Notes: a model not told the origin generated them from the sequence alone. Numbered from the stretch's first letter, positions 24,236 to 36,345 are shown. The stretch is DNA of 64,000 nt from Balaenoptera acutorostrata (GCF_949987535.1 NC_080075.1:38438269-38502268), one strand, 5' to 3'. Numbers and translations: made by a program.

Positions 24236-27200
24236 TATAGATGTGCTTGTTGGATCTATTCATCCTCACATAAGGCAACTGAAAAATTCCTCAAGTTACC
24301 AGTAGTATTTGGGTGAAGATTTTTTTTTAATGCTTCAGAAGGTTTGTTTTTTTGCCTTATCAATACAGTATACGGGGGGAAAGAATTCAGAAACTGTGTT
24401 TTAAAGTAGATGATACAAATGTTAGAAGTGTGATGTTTTATACAGCAAGTTCAGTTTTATACAGCAAGTTGTTCAAAGTGTCAGCTTATTCTTGGTGAGT
24501 TAGCAAAAAGCATTACATGAATTTGAGATGTAAGCACATTTACATACTTATTTAGTTTGGAAAATTCTAGTGTTCTTTTTCCCCCATGGCAGTCCAGACT
24601 GGGGCTTACTGCAAGATGTTTCAGCATGCTTCACTACTTGCTATTTTGAATTTGCCAATAAATGCAGTTTCGGGGGGGGGGAAAATTCCCATTCCTACCC
24701 CCATTTTCAAGTACAAATATTTCAAGCTATTATGGGCTTTTAATAATCCGTTCAACTCAGTAAAGGGAATTATTGCTTGCCATATTTTAAATATAAGTGG
24801 CTGCCATGAATTAGCTTACAGAAGTGAAGAGTGTTCTAAACCTGAGCAGTCACAGCCTCTGGGAATCCTTACAGAATGATGATAGCCATTCTGGTATGAG
24901 CAGTAACTTCCTGTTCTTTGACCTTGGACCAAAATTTCCTTTGGCATGTATGTTGCCACTGCAGCATATTTTACATCAGCCCTTCTTTATGTTCCCATTT
25001 AAGCTTCAAAACAGCCCTGTATTGACAGTCTCCTACTTGCAGATGAGCTTAGCCATGGAGCTTCAACAAGAACCCAGGTTTTGAAACTGCCAATCCAGCT
25101 CCTAGTACTGCCACTTCCCTGTGGACTTAAGTTCTACTAATTTAAGGGGACTACTAGGAAATTATAATACAGGTAAACTTGGGATTTTGGAACTACATGA
25201 TATGTCACTGTAAGCCACTGCTGTCCTTAAGGTAATATGTACCACAGTGCACTGGCCAGCCAGGCCACTTGAATCTAACCTGGCCGTATTTGCTCACGGA
25301 ATGCTGCTGGCAGCGTCTTCCTAGTCAGAAACAATTTCAGCTTGAGTTCTAAGGGGGGGTCTTAAACTTCTTACAGCACTGCCGAAGACATCATTACCAG
25401 TTGTGTTGATACTCTTCAGTGGCATTCACAACTAGGTCCAGAGTAGGCACCCTTCAGTCACACCTTATTTCAAAGGAGGTGAACAAAAGTATCTTAGATC
25501 ATCTCTAGATAAAAGCAGTACTTTGTTGGGAAACAGGGTACTCCGAAATAAAATAGTCTGTGAAAATTCCTGTCAGCTGAAGCTGATTATAATTATTAGG
25601 TTGAATGGTAGAATGGCATGTTCAGCATTCAACTGCTATAAAATACCATCAGCCAGTTAGTTTCTATAGGGTTGTCATCTTCAATTTTTTTGCTGACTAG
25701 TAAGACTTACTTTCATACCGATCAAATGTTAGTAAATAAATGGGTTTAACTCCCAAGGGCTATCCTGTAACACACTCATTGGAAAGGCATGTACCAATTT
25801 ATAACCACAGAGAGAAGGTGAAATATATCAATTTAAGAACAGAGGCCATTAGATAGGCCTTTTTAACCAATTCTAGGCTTTTAAGAATATTTTACATATA
25901 TTAATGATCTGCTAGGAAGGTGTTCTGTCTTTTTAAATCTCACTATGTGTGGAACCAAGATTAAAATAGAGATGGCAGCATCATAATACACAGTTTAGTT
26001 TTGATCATGCCCTTAAGCATTATGATAAATCATACCAGCGTAACAGAGGCACTTGAAACACTGCATTTTATATAGCTACTGTTGAATTATATATAGTTTT
26101 ACTTCATAGTTAATCTTTAAATATTAGAACTTACAGCTCATTTTCCAGCATAAAGTCTGAGAAATTTTGAAGCAGAAAAGTCAGGTTCATAGGATTTTAG
26201 TTTACACCGAGGTGGACAAGATGGTGTTAAGATTATGTGGCTCAGCCCCCAAAACTAAAGTCCACAACTTCTCTTGAAGAGGCTAATTTTGTATTAAATG
26301 TTTTATTCTGAGGGGCTATCAGAAGTCTGCTTTATGAGAATAACTTCTAATGTTACTTTCTCTGGGTTCAGGTGACTTGTTCATTTCTTTATAAACTTAA
26401 AAGATCTTCCTTTCTTAAGCACCCTCCTCAAATGAGAATCTGGAGTTTGAAAAAAAGATCTTTAAGTGTGAAGAACCTTTCCTCAAGTCTTAGCCCACGG
26501 TAATACTAAAAGTAAACGGGGAAAGTGCTTTCCTCCTTCCATGTTCATTCACAGCCCAATAAAATTTTTTTTAAGTGCTTTTTTATTTTTGCAGAATCTG
26601 TAGTTACCAGCAGTAGCCGATCATTTTGCTTTAAAAAGCCATAGAATTGGCTTTAAGTGGTTGATCCATTGATTTTTTTTTTCTCTACAAGATACTTACA
26701 TGTCAACTCCCAAAGCAACGAAGAATTACCTTTTTCCCCTCACTTGCGACAGCCTTAGCTTCTGTAGTTAACCAGGCTGTGTGATCTATCCATGCCCTTC
26801 TCTGACCTTGGACTACTCTTCCAAGGGAGAGCAGGAATGGAGGAAGGCACCTCCTTAAAGCGGATAATTAGTCCATAGTCCGGCTGAAGCGCAATGGCAG
26901 TTCCCCAAGTCCCTAACACATTCTCCTTCAAGATGTTAGGCAGGCAGATGGAGCCCTGAGCACTTAGGATGATAAAAGACATCCTAACAGCCCAAAATAA
27001 TTGACAGAGGTTCTATTTGTTCAGAACCTTCTATTAATTGGGAGAGTTAAAAGTCTCTTCTACAATCTTCAAAGGGATTTATAAGCCTATGCTTCATTTT
27101 ATGAAAAGACCCAAGTTCCTGGCCCACCAGTCTCTTGGATCCTCTTGTATGCCTGAGAATACCAAGTATTGGGTACCTGCTTCCTCATACCTTCTTTAAA

Positions 27201-27520
27201 TGATCTCAGCAGATGGACTAGTTAGGAGCGCTCTCTCCTCTTTTTAACTGGACAGAGGAGAGGAAAGACCTGTAAGCCTTATTTGCATTATTTTATCAAC
27301 AACCGCAAAGCTACATGCTCTTTGTAGAGAAGCACCAAAGGAAAACCTTAATTTGGAAGGATTCATTTTAAATAAAAATAGTAACTCAACAGCCCTTACT
27401 TAAGCGAAGAGAAAGGCATTTTAAAGCTAGTACATGAAAGTTTCCCCCTTGATTTCAGTATTGAATGGCTCTTACAAGGACTTCTGAAAGTTTCCCAATA
27501 GCCAGATTTTGGCTAACAGA
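24236..27520 (-). other. CEP68: Tail-to-tail region, probably CEP68 3' UTR
   Basis: From the proposed CEP68 stop (27523-27521) leftwards there is no coding exon. The sequence looks unique and free of young repeats, which fits a long UTR. Minus-strand AATAAA hexamers (TTTATT on +) lie at 26582-26587, 26302-26307 and 24092-24097. Use of the last would make the CEP68 transcript overlap the longest RAB1A transcript by roughly 150 bp. The transcript end is not proven by sequence alone. Confidence 0.45.
24431..24470. repeat. Short tandem duplication
   Basis: ttttatacagcaagttcag is followed at once by ttttatacagcaagttgtt, a 19-bp unit doubled with a diverging end. It lies in the 3' region between the two genes. 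Confidence 0.8.
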
Positions 27521-27544
27521 TTACATCTCTTCCTGAGAAGATGC
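27521..27544 (-). CDS. CEP68: CEP68 proposed last coding exon (exon 7)
   Basis: A strong minus-strand acceptor (cttctctttctctttcag) ends at 27545. Joined in phase 0 to exon 6, the next codons read ASSQEEM and TAA (27523-27521). This gives a 762-residue product, close to the 757 I recall for human. The acceptor is the best I found between 24.2 and 28.5 kb. No transcript evidence is available. The alternative is read-through of the exon 6 donor, which stops 18 codons further on at about 28458-28460. The human protein may instead stop within exon 6. Confidence 0.6.
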   Translation of the reverse strand, partial: ASSQEEM

Positions 27545-28514
27545 CTGAAAGAGAAAGAGAAGCATCTGTTACAGGCAGAATGCTGCAGAGGAAGAAATGA
27601 CACAGCAGTCACCTGCATTCATTTTAGAATTAAAATGACTACTGCTCAGACTTATTTGAGGCAAATAAAGGGACTCCCCTGCTCTTGATATACCTGGATT
27701 TATCCTTTGCCGCCTTTTGTCTACAGTGAATTCTAACCCAGAAAATCTCTTGAGTTAAACGCCAGACTTTGGCTGTAGGAGAGGAAGTCTCAGAGAAAGT
27801 ATGCTCCAGTTGTGGAATCATCATGTTGGGCAGTGGCAACCCCACAGCAGCAGCGATCCCTCTGTTCTCTTGGCCTCCCTTCCCTATGACTCCTGCTTGA
27901 CTTGTCCAGAGATAAAAAGTTGTACTGTTAAGTCTCCAAGGCATGGAACTCCCATCTTATCCCCCTAGCCTTTTTTGGAAGGGAGCCTTTTCAGGAAAAG
28001 GAGGTATGGAGAGTGGTCAGCAATTCCGGGTCCCCGTGGGTACTTGGTGCTGTTCAGAGCTGCTTCGAGATGGGGCACCAAATGAGCTGGGTGAGAAGAG
28101 TGTGCAGAACAGAGGCAGCTTGTACTGGAGAAGTGTACATGTGCAGACGTAAAAAAGTAGGTACAGGTAAAGTTTGCAGTTGTTCTCGTGGCGGGTGGGG
28201 GTAGTGTCGGGTCTCCCATAGACAACAGAAGCTAGAGCACCCTAGTCCTCAGCAGGTGCAGGGCTGAAACTGAGTAATGGGAAGCACCACAGTGAGCTTT
28301 CATCATCACTGGAAGACACCCCCCCCTCTTCCTGGCAATGGCAGCATCTCCCTTTTTCAGTTTCAGGGGCTTCTCCCAGCCTCTTATTTGTTTCACCAGC
28401 TCTTAGCTCCACAAGTGTCTAAGAAACAGCCAACTGTTAGAGCAGGAGCTCTGTACCCTAATTGGGCACTGGGGTCCAAGGACAGATGTTCTTCTCTTGG
28501 GCTGCTCTACTTAC
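27545..28514 (-). other. CEP68: CEP68 intron 6
   Basis: Donor GTAAGT at 28514-28509, acceptor just before 27544. Open frames in it (for example 27944-27639 on the minus strand) have no splice support and resemble nothing known to me. Confidence 0.6.
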
Positions 28515-28687
28515 CAGGCTAATCCCCTGCACACTGGCGCTCCTGTGTGCCATTGGTGTGCTGTCGGGGATGAGGGTGCAGCCAGCCAGTGTGTCCAGAG
28601 AGGCTAAGATAGTGTCATACAGGTGATCCGCATGGCTCTCCAGCTCGCTGGGCTGCCTGGAGAGCCTCCCGAGGATGTCCTTCAACA
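28515..28687 (-). CDS. CEP68: CEP68 exon 6
   Basis: A 173-bp exon that begins with two bases completing the Val codon split with exon 5. It reads VLKDILGRLSRQ, then SELESHADHLYDTILASLDTLAGCTLIPD, which I recognise as the conserved helical C-terminus of CEP68. The acceptor ends catttgttag and the donor is CTG|GTAAGT. No stop occurs before the donor; the last codons read VQGISL. In the human protein as I remember it the chain ends about at the Ile position, so the end of this protein may differ. Confidence 0.9.
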
Positions 28688-29815
28688 CTAACAAATGAAG
28701 TGTAAAGCAGTCAGGCCAAAGAGACAATGCAAGTCTATTTTCAAAAGAAAATATAAGGGTGTAGCACCTTATACAAGACAGGAACACGGCAATAGTTTCA
28801 CAATGTCCACTTTTTTTTTTTTTTTGACAGTGACTCCCCAGGGACTGTATTGCACTGGAGGATCTATGCTGTTAACTTCTGATTAAAGCTGAGAGAATTA
28901 TTTCAGTGGCTCCACTTTGGAGTTATGTAATCCACAAAAAGGCACAGAGACATAGGTGTCTGGTGACTGGAATTATCTGACTTTTGGAGATAAGACCCAG
29001 GGCACACACCCAGATCCTGTGGGGCAGAAGTCTGAAATGAAACAAAACAACATGCCAAGATTAGGACTCTGGGTCCTGCTACCAGGTCCTATCAGCTTGT
29101 TGGCTGTGGGACTGTCATTTAGCACGTATATGGGTGATCTGGTAATGTAATATGGGAATGCTTGTGAACCCTTTTTTGTGGGTCCTAAATGAACAGACTT
29201 CAAAAGAAAATTACCTGAAAGCAGGCTAAGACAAGATGGTTAGTGAGGCCAAGATTCCATCCCCTACAGGTCAAGTGTTCATTTGAGGAAGGGATGGGCT
29301 AGGTTCACAGTGCATCACCCACAGCGGGCTTGTTTTTTTCTCTTAAAAACTTTACTTCCTTTGTTAAACACAAAGGCTGCTTTTGCTTCCTGCGCCTTTA
29401 TCAGCTGTGTTCACACTCTCCCTGGTTTCCTGCCACAGCTGCAACATATGCTAATAGAGGAAGGGAAAGGGGAAGCTGCATATCTGCAGAGGATACTGAC
29501 GGATGGGTGGAAGAAGAACAGGGGCTGGCTGTGTTGAGATCAGCCCCTAGGGAAGCCACGTCAGTGCAGCATCGCAAAGTGCCGACCTGACAACTTTTAT
29601 GAGAGCCAGCAAGGCAGGCCGAGGAATGCAGCCAGGGCACGCGGCACAGCTCACCTGGAAAGGCGAGTGGGCTGGGCTCTCCCCTCACACATTCACCAGA
29701 CCTTTGCCCGGTCCTCCTGTGAGTGGTCAGTGGAATTCAGGGGACCTTTATTTTTTGAACTTTTATTTTAGAATGTTAGAACATTTGGTTGGCTCCAAAT
29801 AAAAGGAAAGCTGGG

Positions 29816-30110
29816 GCTTCCCTGGTGGCGCAGTGGTTGAGAATCCGCCTGCCAATGCAGGGGACACGGGTTCGAGCCCTGGTCTGGGAAGATCCCACAT
29901 GCCGCGGAGCGACTAGGCCCGTGAGCCACAACTGCTGAGCCTGCTCGTCTGGAGCCTGTGCTCCACCACAAGAGAGGCCGCGATAGTGAGAGGCCCGCGC
30001 ACCGCGATGAAGAGTGGCCCCCGCTCGCCACATCTAGAGAAAGCCCTCGCACAGAAACGGAAGACCCAACACAGCCATAAATAAATACATAAATAAATAA
30101 ATATTTTAAG
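29816..30110 (+). mobile_element. CHR SINE, long form
   Basis: Head ggcttccctggtggcgcagt, box-B-like gggttcgagccctggtctgg, GC-rich CHR body, (AAATA)n tail. The flanks aaaaggaaagctggg at 29801-29815 and 30111-30125 are identical over 15 bp, which gives exact edges. Antisense to CEP68. Confidence 0.96.
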
Positions 30111-30670
30111 AAAAGGAAAGCTGGGAACAGTGATGAAATTATCTTTCTCAGTTGAGACTTTGATGTTTTAATTGAATACATGCATACAGGGGCCTGGTTC
30201 AGCTTGATGCCAATGGGTTCTAGTTATTTGATCCAGTATAATGAGAAATTAGGGTGTGAGACAGGACCGTCAACTCATGCACCAAAGTAACTGGGTCAAA
30301 ATGTTGTGAAAACCTGCCAGAGAGCCATTGGGGAGGCGTTTGGCTGGAGGCCGAGGTGGGCACGTTTTGAAGGAATTAATTTGACCTCCTGTCCCTAAAG
30401 TTATACTTGTGGCTGAGGAAGAAAGCAGGCTCTGAAGAAGCTTGAGGGGGGCGGGGGCGTGGGACGGGACGGGAGGTGTCCGTGCTCAGGCTCCACTGTC
30501 TCTGACAGCATGCGCTGGAAAGAAGAGTTGTGCCCCGAGCTGGAGAGACCCTGTGAATGTCTAGGGAAACTTGTGATTTTCACAAAACAGCCAAGTTCCT
30601 GATTATTCCAAGCAGAGGGTCGGGAGGGGCAGGGTGTCACTCTGAAATCATAGAATACCCAAAAGCCTCT

Positions 30671-30790
30671 CTTTTTTTTTGGCTGCGCTGTACAGCTTGT
30701 GGGATCTTAGTTCCCCAATCAGGGATCAAACCCAGGCCCACAGCAATGAAAGGGCCGAGTCTTAACCACTGGACCACCAGGGAATTCCCT
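30671..30790 (-). mobile_element. Short CHR-type SINE
   Basis: Minus-strand head ggaattccctggtggtccag, then ggtttgatccctgattgggg and gatcccacaagctgtacagc. The T-run at the left is the tail. The flanks aaagcctct at 30662-30670 and 30791-30799 are identical. Confidence 0.9.
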
Positions 30791-30899
30791 AAAGCCTCTT
30801 ATTTGGGCAGTAAAGTACCTCTAGACTCCTTTGGAGAGGAGGGCAAAGTGGGTTGTTATTACAGATTAAGCACTGTGAAGTATTATTGAATCAGTTTTT

Positions 30900-31226
30900 T
30901 TTTTTTTTTTTTTAAGGAATTCCTTATTTTTATTATTTATTTATTTATCCATTTATTTTTTTTTGGCTGTGTTGGGTCTTCGTTTCTGTGCGAGGGCTTT
31001 CTCTAGTTGCGGCAAGTGGGGGCCACTCTTCATCGCGGTGCGCGGGCCTCTCACTGTCACGGCCTCTCTTGTCGCGGAGCACAGGCTCCAGACGCGCAGG
31101 CTCAGTAATTGTGGCTCACGGGCCTAGTTGCTCCGCAGCATGTGGGATCTTCCCAGACCAGGGCTCGAACCCGTGTCCCCTGCATTGGCAGGCAGATTCT
31201 CAACCACTGCGCCACCAGGGAAGCCC
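30900..31226 (-). mobile_element. CHR SINE, long form
   Basis: Complete CHR on the minus strand with a long T/TTTA tail at the left. The flanks tgaatcagttttt at 30887-30899 and 31227-31239 are identical. It lies 108 bp from the previous SINE. Confidence 0.95.
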
Positions 31227-31394
31227 TGAATCAGTTTTTAAATGAAGGTCCAAGAACCTGAAGCTTGTGAGAAGCCCACTGTTACACGTGGCCTCCAGGA
31301 AGTGTCCTGGTATTGAGCTCTTCTGTGCTGCTGTGTCTAGAGGTGCAGGAGCCTGAGCCGGGGGTCAGCGCACAGGGGCTGGGGCCAGGCTGCC

Positions 31395-31510
31395 ACTCCT
31401 TGTGTGGCCCAAGGCAGATGCACAGCTCTGTGAAATAAGAGTAATAATAGTATCCATCTCACAGGGCTGGGATGAAACGAAAAAACTGGTATGTCAACTG
31501 CTTCAGCACA
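31395..31510 (+). repeat. MIR SINE fragment
   Basis: Sense MIR pieces: cagctctgtgaaataagagt, atctcacagggctgggatga, then a degraded 3' part. Edges are approximate. Confidence 0.55.
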
Positions 31511-31756
31511 CAGTATTCAAGAAAATACTGGTGTAATTACAAGTGGCAAAGGAGCCTGGCATACTGAATTTCTGCCCCAACAAAACCCAAAAAACCCTAA
31601 AAACCCTAGTGCAAGAGAACATCAGAAGAGCCAAGACAAAGGCCTCCCGCAGGCAGGGGATCACTAAGGGCTCACATAATTCACACTGGATAAGCCATGC
31701 CCTGCTGAAAACCCTTCAGTGGCTCCTTGTCCCATCAAAGCCCCTCTGCCCATTCA

Positions 31757-31961
31757 CAGTTCTCAATCTTGGTTTTTTCTTCCCAGGGGACTTTTGGCAA
31801 TGTCTGGAGATGTTCAGGGCTGTCACAACTGGGGGGATGCTGCTGGCGTCTAACGGGTAGAGGCCAGGGACGCTGCTGAACACCCTGCAGCGACAGGACG
31901 GCCCCCTCACAGCAAAGCATCGCACGGCCCAGAGCGTCAGCGGTGCTCAGGCTGAGAAACT
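31757..31961. mobile_element. MER-type hAT-Charlie element
   Basis: Internal text aggggacttttggcaatgtc, then tcacaactggggggatgctg, then gtagaggccagggacgctgc matches a common mammalian nonautonomous hAT element. The ends are imperfect inverted repeats (cagttctcaatcttgg near the left, gctgagaaactctgg at the right). The family name is not certain. Confidence 0.7.
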
Positions 31962-32175
31962 CTGGTCTCCACCACCTCCCCACCACACACCGCCCACCAC
32001 TTCTGGTCAGGAAAGCGCCACCTCGTCCCATCTCAAGCCAGTGGGGCCTGCCCACTTCTGCTTATGCTGTTTGCTTCCAGCGTAAACCCCATTTCACTCC
32101 AAAACTGAGGCAAGATACAGACAGGCTCTTTCAACACTTGGTTGTTCAGTCTTACAGGAAAATAGCGACTGCTCT

Positions 32176-32202
32176 GGGGGGCGGGGGGGGGAGGGCGGGT
32201 GG
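32176..32202 (+). other. G-rich run (possible G-quadruplex)
   Basis: Four or more G tracts of at least three separated by single bases in CEP68 intron 5, on the strand opposite to the CEP68 transcript. Confidence 0.6.
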
Positions 32203-32894
32203 TCCATCAGTTCACTGCTTTAACCTAGCGTTCTCCTAGCTCATCCTATCGTATCTGCCCCCAGCAAGGTCAAGGCCAATCGTAAACCCCTGCACCCTGC
32301 ACGCTGAGATGTACTCTCGAAGTCTGTGACTTTCACACCTTTCTAACCTGGGAACCCATCCTGCAAAAGGGGCTCGGGCTTAGTTTGTGCCCTGCTGTCC
32401 ACTTGTCCCCTCTCATCAGTTCACTTCTTCCTTCAGTCTCTTCCTGTAGAACAGACTGACTGCTCTCAGATCCTGGAGCAAATCCCTCCCCAAACCAGAG
32501 AGGGGTCCAGCCTGCACTGCGAAAGGAAGAGAACCCTAGGGGCTCCCCGCTGTGAGCACCCTAGCCGAAAGCCAAGGACAGGACTAAAGCCAGCATTCCC
32601 ATCCAGGACACCACCAAGGAAAGATAAAAGCAGAAACTAGAGAGCACCGTTCTTGCAGGCTCAATGCCTAACTTCTCAGCACCTGCAGGGCTGTGACTGC
32701 CTCATCACGTGCTTGCGGGGCCGTGATGACTCGAGGGGCTGGCAGACGGCTGTGGGAGGCTGTGGGAGTCGAAGGCAGCGGGTACGGACGGGAGGGACTC
32801 TGGCACTAGGCTCCTTCCCAGTGACAGTGTGGGTCCCGGACTTACACGGAGAGGGATTAAGCCCTCGCTTAATTCAAAACCTCAAGCGTCTCAC

Positions 32895-32991
32895 CTGGGG
32901 TATTATCCAACAGGCACTGAAGTAGAATCTCCCCTTTCTGTATGACGCTCTCCGTCAGGGACTGGTGGTCATCTATATCTTTCTTAAATTG
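32895..32991 (-). CDS. CEP68: CEP68 exon 5
   Basis: A 97-bp exon that starts phase 0 after the acceptor ending gctttaag (32999-32992). It reads QFKKDIDDHQSLTES, then GEILLQCLLDNTP, then one base of the split Val codon. The donor is CCAG|GTGAGA. It is predicted helical and continues the conserved C-terminal region that starts in exon 4. Confidence 0.93.
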
Positions 32992-34734
32992 CTTAAAGCG
33001 TATCAAAAAAAAAGAAAAAAGAAAAATGTTTCATTACTACCATTTCGTAAAAGTTATTAAAAATGATCCCTTGTTCAGTAGCTGGATTCCCCTTTAACCC
33101 ACCCAGTCTTCAGAATCCAAGTAAACAGTACCATAGTTTAACTTCACCTTCTCTGAGCCCAAGGCAAACACAGAATCAATCCTTTTTTCTGTTTACAGTT
33201 TGACAAAAGAAAAGCTTTCTTTTCCCTGGCAGAGCCTAGCTCACGAACAGCCTGGAGTCAGAGTTTCCTGCTTGTGCCACAACTCACAGGGTTCTCTTTA
33301 AACTCACAGGCCTACGAGAGTCTCAAAACACGGACCTGGTAAGTAAGAGCCACAAGAGCGACGCCTTTCACATGACCACAGGGAGCTGCTGCCTCGCCCC
33401 ACATCCTCCCCTCAATGTCCTGCTTTCTGTGGACTTCAGGACATGGGAAGGCGTCAGGGAAGCTGACAGTCTCCTAAGCAGCTGATTTCTTTTCCCCTCG
33501 CAGCATCAAGCCTTGTAGCTGTTTTTGGTTTTTCCTTTAGCTGCTAAGATGTAAAGTCAAATCCATGACCACCTTTAGTACAGGGTGCAGAAACTGGCAG
33601 TTTAATTTTGAATCTACAATTTTACTTTTGGATTTACTGTATTCCTGTCTTCAGTTTTCCTTTGCCCTAATACCTATACTTATTATTTTATTCTTTAGCA
33701 CTCTCTGCAGTTTATATGCTGCCAGGAACCCACTGTGTTATTAAGACAAAGTATGTAAGACAAGAGTCACAAGTGAAAATATGTGAACACAAGCGTGCAT
33801 GTTTATATTAGGTCAGGGTAGCTCACACATATGCCTGAGCCAAGCCCCATTCTGTGTGGGGAGGGGCTGACAGTGTGGTCCCACTCTGTGACACGGCTGT
33901 GTGGATGACACAAGTGGGCTAGGCTTCGCTGACCTGCAGGGGTGACTCCCAGCTCAGATCTCAGCTCTACCCACAGAGCAAGATAGTTGCTTACGACCAC
34001 CCTGGAAGTGGAGGTGCAGGAGGACAGAATGCGGGATAAAACGGAGGGCATGGAGCTGTTCTTCGCGACACCGGCTCTGATGGGAGCGGGGCGGGGGCAC
34101 TCCAGAAGGGCCACCCAGGTAGATCCAACTAGGGCAACTTCCAGGCAATGTCCTCTCTGCACAGTGGTGGTGCCCCTGGGCCTCCCGGGGTGGGCCCTGC
34201 CCAGCTCTGCACATACTCTCCGGGGGTCCCACACAGAGGACCCTTGCTCTCGGCCTTCCTCTCCTTCCTCAAGCGTACTCTGGGAAAGGAACTCCGGCAG
34301 CCTCTCTCCATACAGCAGGAAACAGCGTTCCCACTAGGGTAGGGCAGCTGGCCCACCCAGGCAAGCCCCCCCCACCACCACCGACACAAACTTTAGTTGG
34401 CTCCAAGTTGTAAAACAAAGGCCCTCCCTCCTGCCTGGGTGTGGTGGGAGCTCTGAGTTGGGTGGTACGGCCCTGGCTCAGGCACAAGTAAATCCCACGC
34501 TCTCCTACTCAAAGAACTGTCCCAGAAAACCCTTTCTAGACTAGCATCAGGTTCAGACCACAAATACCACCTCTGCTCCTTCAGAAGAGGTGAGAAAGGC
34601 TTGGCCAACCAGACATGCTAGAAGTCAGTAGGTACTTCAGTCAAAGTTAATGATTATACTTAGGGTAACTGATTATCATCCAATTCAGAACACTTTTGAG
34701 TGAAAGGTGTCAGAGGTACAAGCTTTCAGTTATA

Positions 34735-35150
34735 AAATAAGTGAGTCATGGGGATGTAAGGTACAGCATGGTGACTATAATTAATAATACTGTGTTGCTT
34801 ATTTTAAAGTCTCTAAGAGAACAAATCTTAAAAGTTCTCATCACACACATAAAAAATTTGTAATTATGTATGGTGATCAATGTTAATAGGCCTATTGAGG
34901 TGATCATTTTGCAATACATAAAAATATCAAATCATTATGTTATGCACATGAAAGTAATATAATATTAAACATCAGTTACACCTTAAAAAAATAAAAATCC
35001 TGTAGTGGTGGTGTGTAAATCACTTTGAACTCTACCATACAGGCTAAGAGACAAGGGTTAAAAATAACTATATCTACAATATTATGTTAATGGATACACA
35101 ATATAAAGAGATGTATACTGGGACATCAAAATAAATTATGGAGGTCACGT
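34735..35150 (+). mobile_element. LINE-1 (L1MA-like) 3' UTR
   Basis: Recognised blocks: gtcatggggatgtaaggtac, cttaaaagttctcatcacac, ggtgatcattttgcaataca, then A-rich sequence near 34985. A second L1-like 3' piece (tttgaactctaccatacagg) follows, ending at the A-run at 35151. Edges are approximate. Confidence 0.7.
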
Positions 35151-35178
35151 AAAAAAAAAAATTTTTTTTTTTTTTTTT
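35151..35178. repeat. A11/T17 junction of two retroposon tails
   Basis: Eleven A are followed directly by seventeen T. The A-run fits the tail of the + strand L1 to the left. The T-run, with TTTATT about 12 bp beyond (minus-strand AATAAA), fits the tail of a minus-strand insertion to the right. A second A-run lies near 35384-35401. Confidence 0.7.
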
Positions 35179-36164
35179 AGGATGTGCTTCTTTATTAACG
35201 TGTCAAATAACAGGATCCAGCAGCAGGTCTGGTAACTACCTAAGTTTCAAATTAGTGATGCACGTGAATGATAATTCAAGATAACTGTTTATAACTATAT
35301 GTAATGTGAAATGAAAATAAGTGATTTCTGATGGTGACAGAGGTACTGCTAATACTACTGTGGCTTTTTGTCTACATTTACAGTAAAAAAAAAAAAAAAA
35401 ATTATACTTCATTTACAGGTTAGTGAAAATGATTTAAAAAACTTCCCTTCCATGTTCACAGGCCCCTTTGATTCTACCTCCAGATAAATGGGGCCCCAGT
35501 TAAACACTCCGGCGCCGGCGCCTTCACATAGCCGGCGGAGTCCTGTTGTTGGCTAACTGACAGGCCGCTGCTCTGAGATGTGCTACCTCAGTCCTGCCGG
35601 GCAGCCTTTCCTTCTCTCTCCACCTTGTCCTGCCCTCACACCTCTGGTTAGTGCCGCAGCTCCCAGCTTGGACCCTTGCTTCTTGTCTGAGCTGGCAGGG
35701 AGTTGGGGCGTGGAGGTAGCTGCTTTTCAGTGCTGTGTCTTTGGCTTGAGGGAGATGACTGTCATTTTGCAAAGATTGGCAGGAGGGGGCCCAGTCATCT
35801 GTGGGACACAGGCCTCAAACGGGGAGGCTAAGGACAAGAGGCGACGTTCAGGGTGTCTTTCTACCATGAGAGCATGTCTGCACCCAGGCATGATGCCCCT
35901 TAGAGTGTGTATCTGCTCAAATACTGATAATTATGCCATAACAGCACAAACTGTCACCCAAAATACACCTGTTCTCAAGTTAACCAGAATCCACAAAGAG
36001 ATTTTTTAAATAACAAAATCTAAAAAGAGGCAACCTCCACCCCCCAAAAAATACCTTCAGAAGCAAACTGGATCCTATTTTTGTTTAAATACCATCAAAA
36101 TGCCTTGTGTATATTCTGGAGTCAGTACAATTGCTGCTCAGATCCTTAAATCCAGTCAGTGTTG

Positions 36165-36345
36165 TCCAAAAGAGCTTTCTGTGATGCTGGAAAAGTTCTG
36201 AATGCTCTGTTCAATCAACATGGTAGCCACCAGACAGATGTGATGACTGAACACTTGGAATGTGGCCAGATAACTGAAAAATCTGATCTTTAATTTTACT
36301 TCATTTCAATAGCCATGTGTGACTCATGACTTCCGAAGAGTGCAG
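36165..36345 (+). mobile_element. MER5-like hAT element
   Basis: cagtgttgtccaaaagagct, then tggtagccaccagacagatg, tgaacacttggaatgtggcc, then atagccatgtgtgactcatg, which matches the MER5A/B consensus as I remember it. The right end is degraded. Confidence 0.75.

Larger units (their letters stand above)
28688..32894 (-). other. CEP68: CEP68 intron 5
   Basis: Donor GTGAGA at 32894, acceptor at 28688. Contains three CHR SINEs, a MIR and a MER-type hAT element. The GC content is visibly higher than in the RAB1A half. A T-run lies near 28810. A G-rich run lies at about 32176-32202. No additional gene is seen. Confidence 0.85.

Noticed and set aside
27639..27944. 101-residue minus-strand open frame between CEP68 exons 6 and 7
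   Set aside because: No convincing acceptor/donor pair and no similarity I recognise. Treated as intron.
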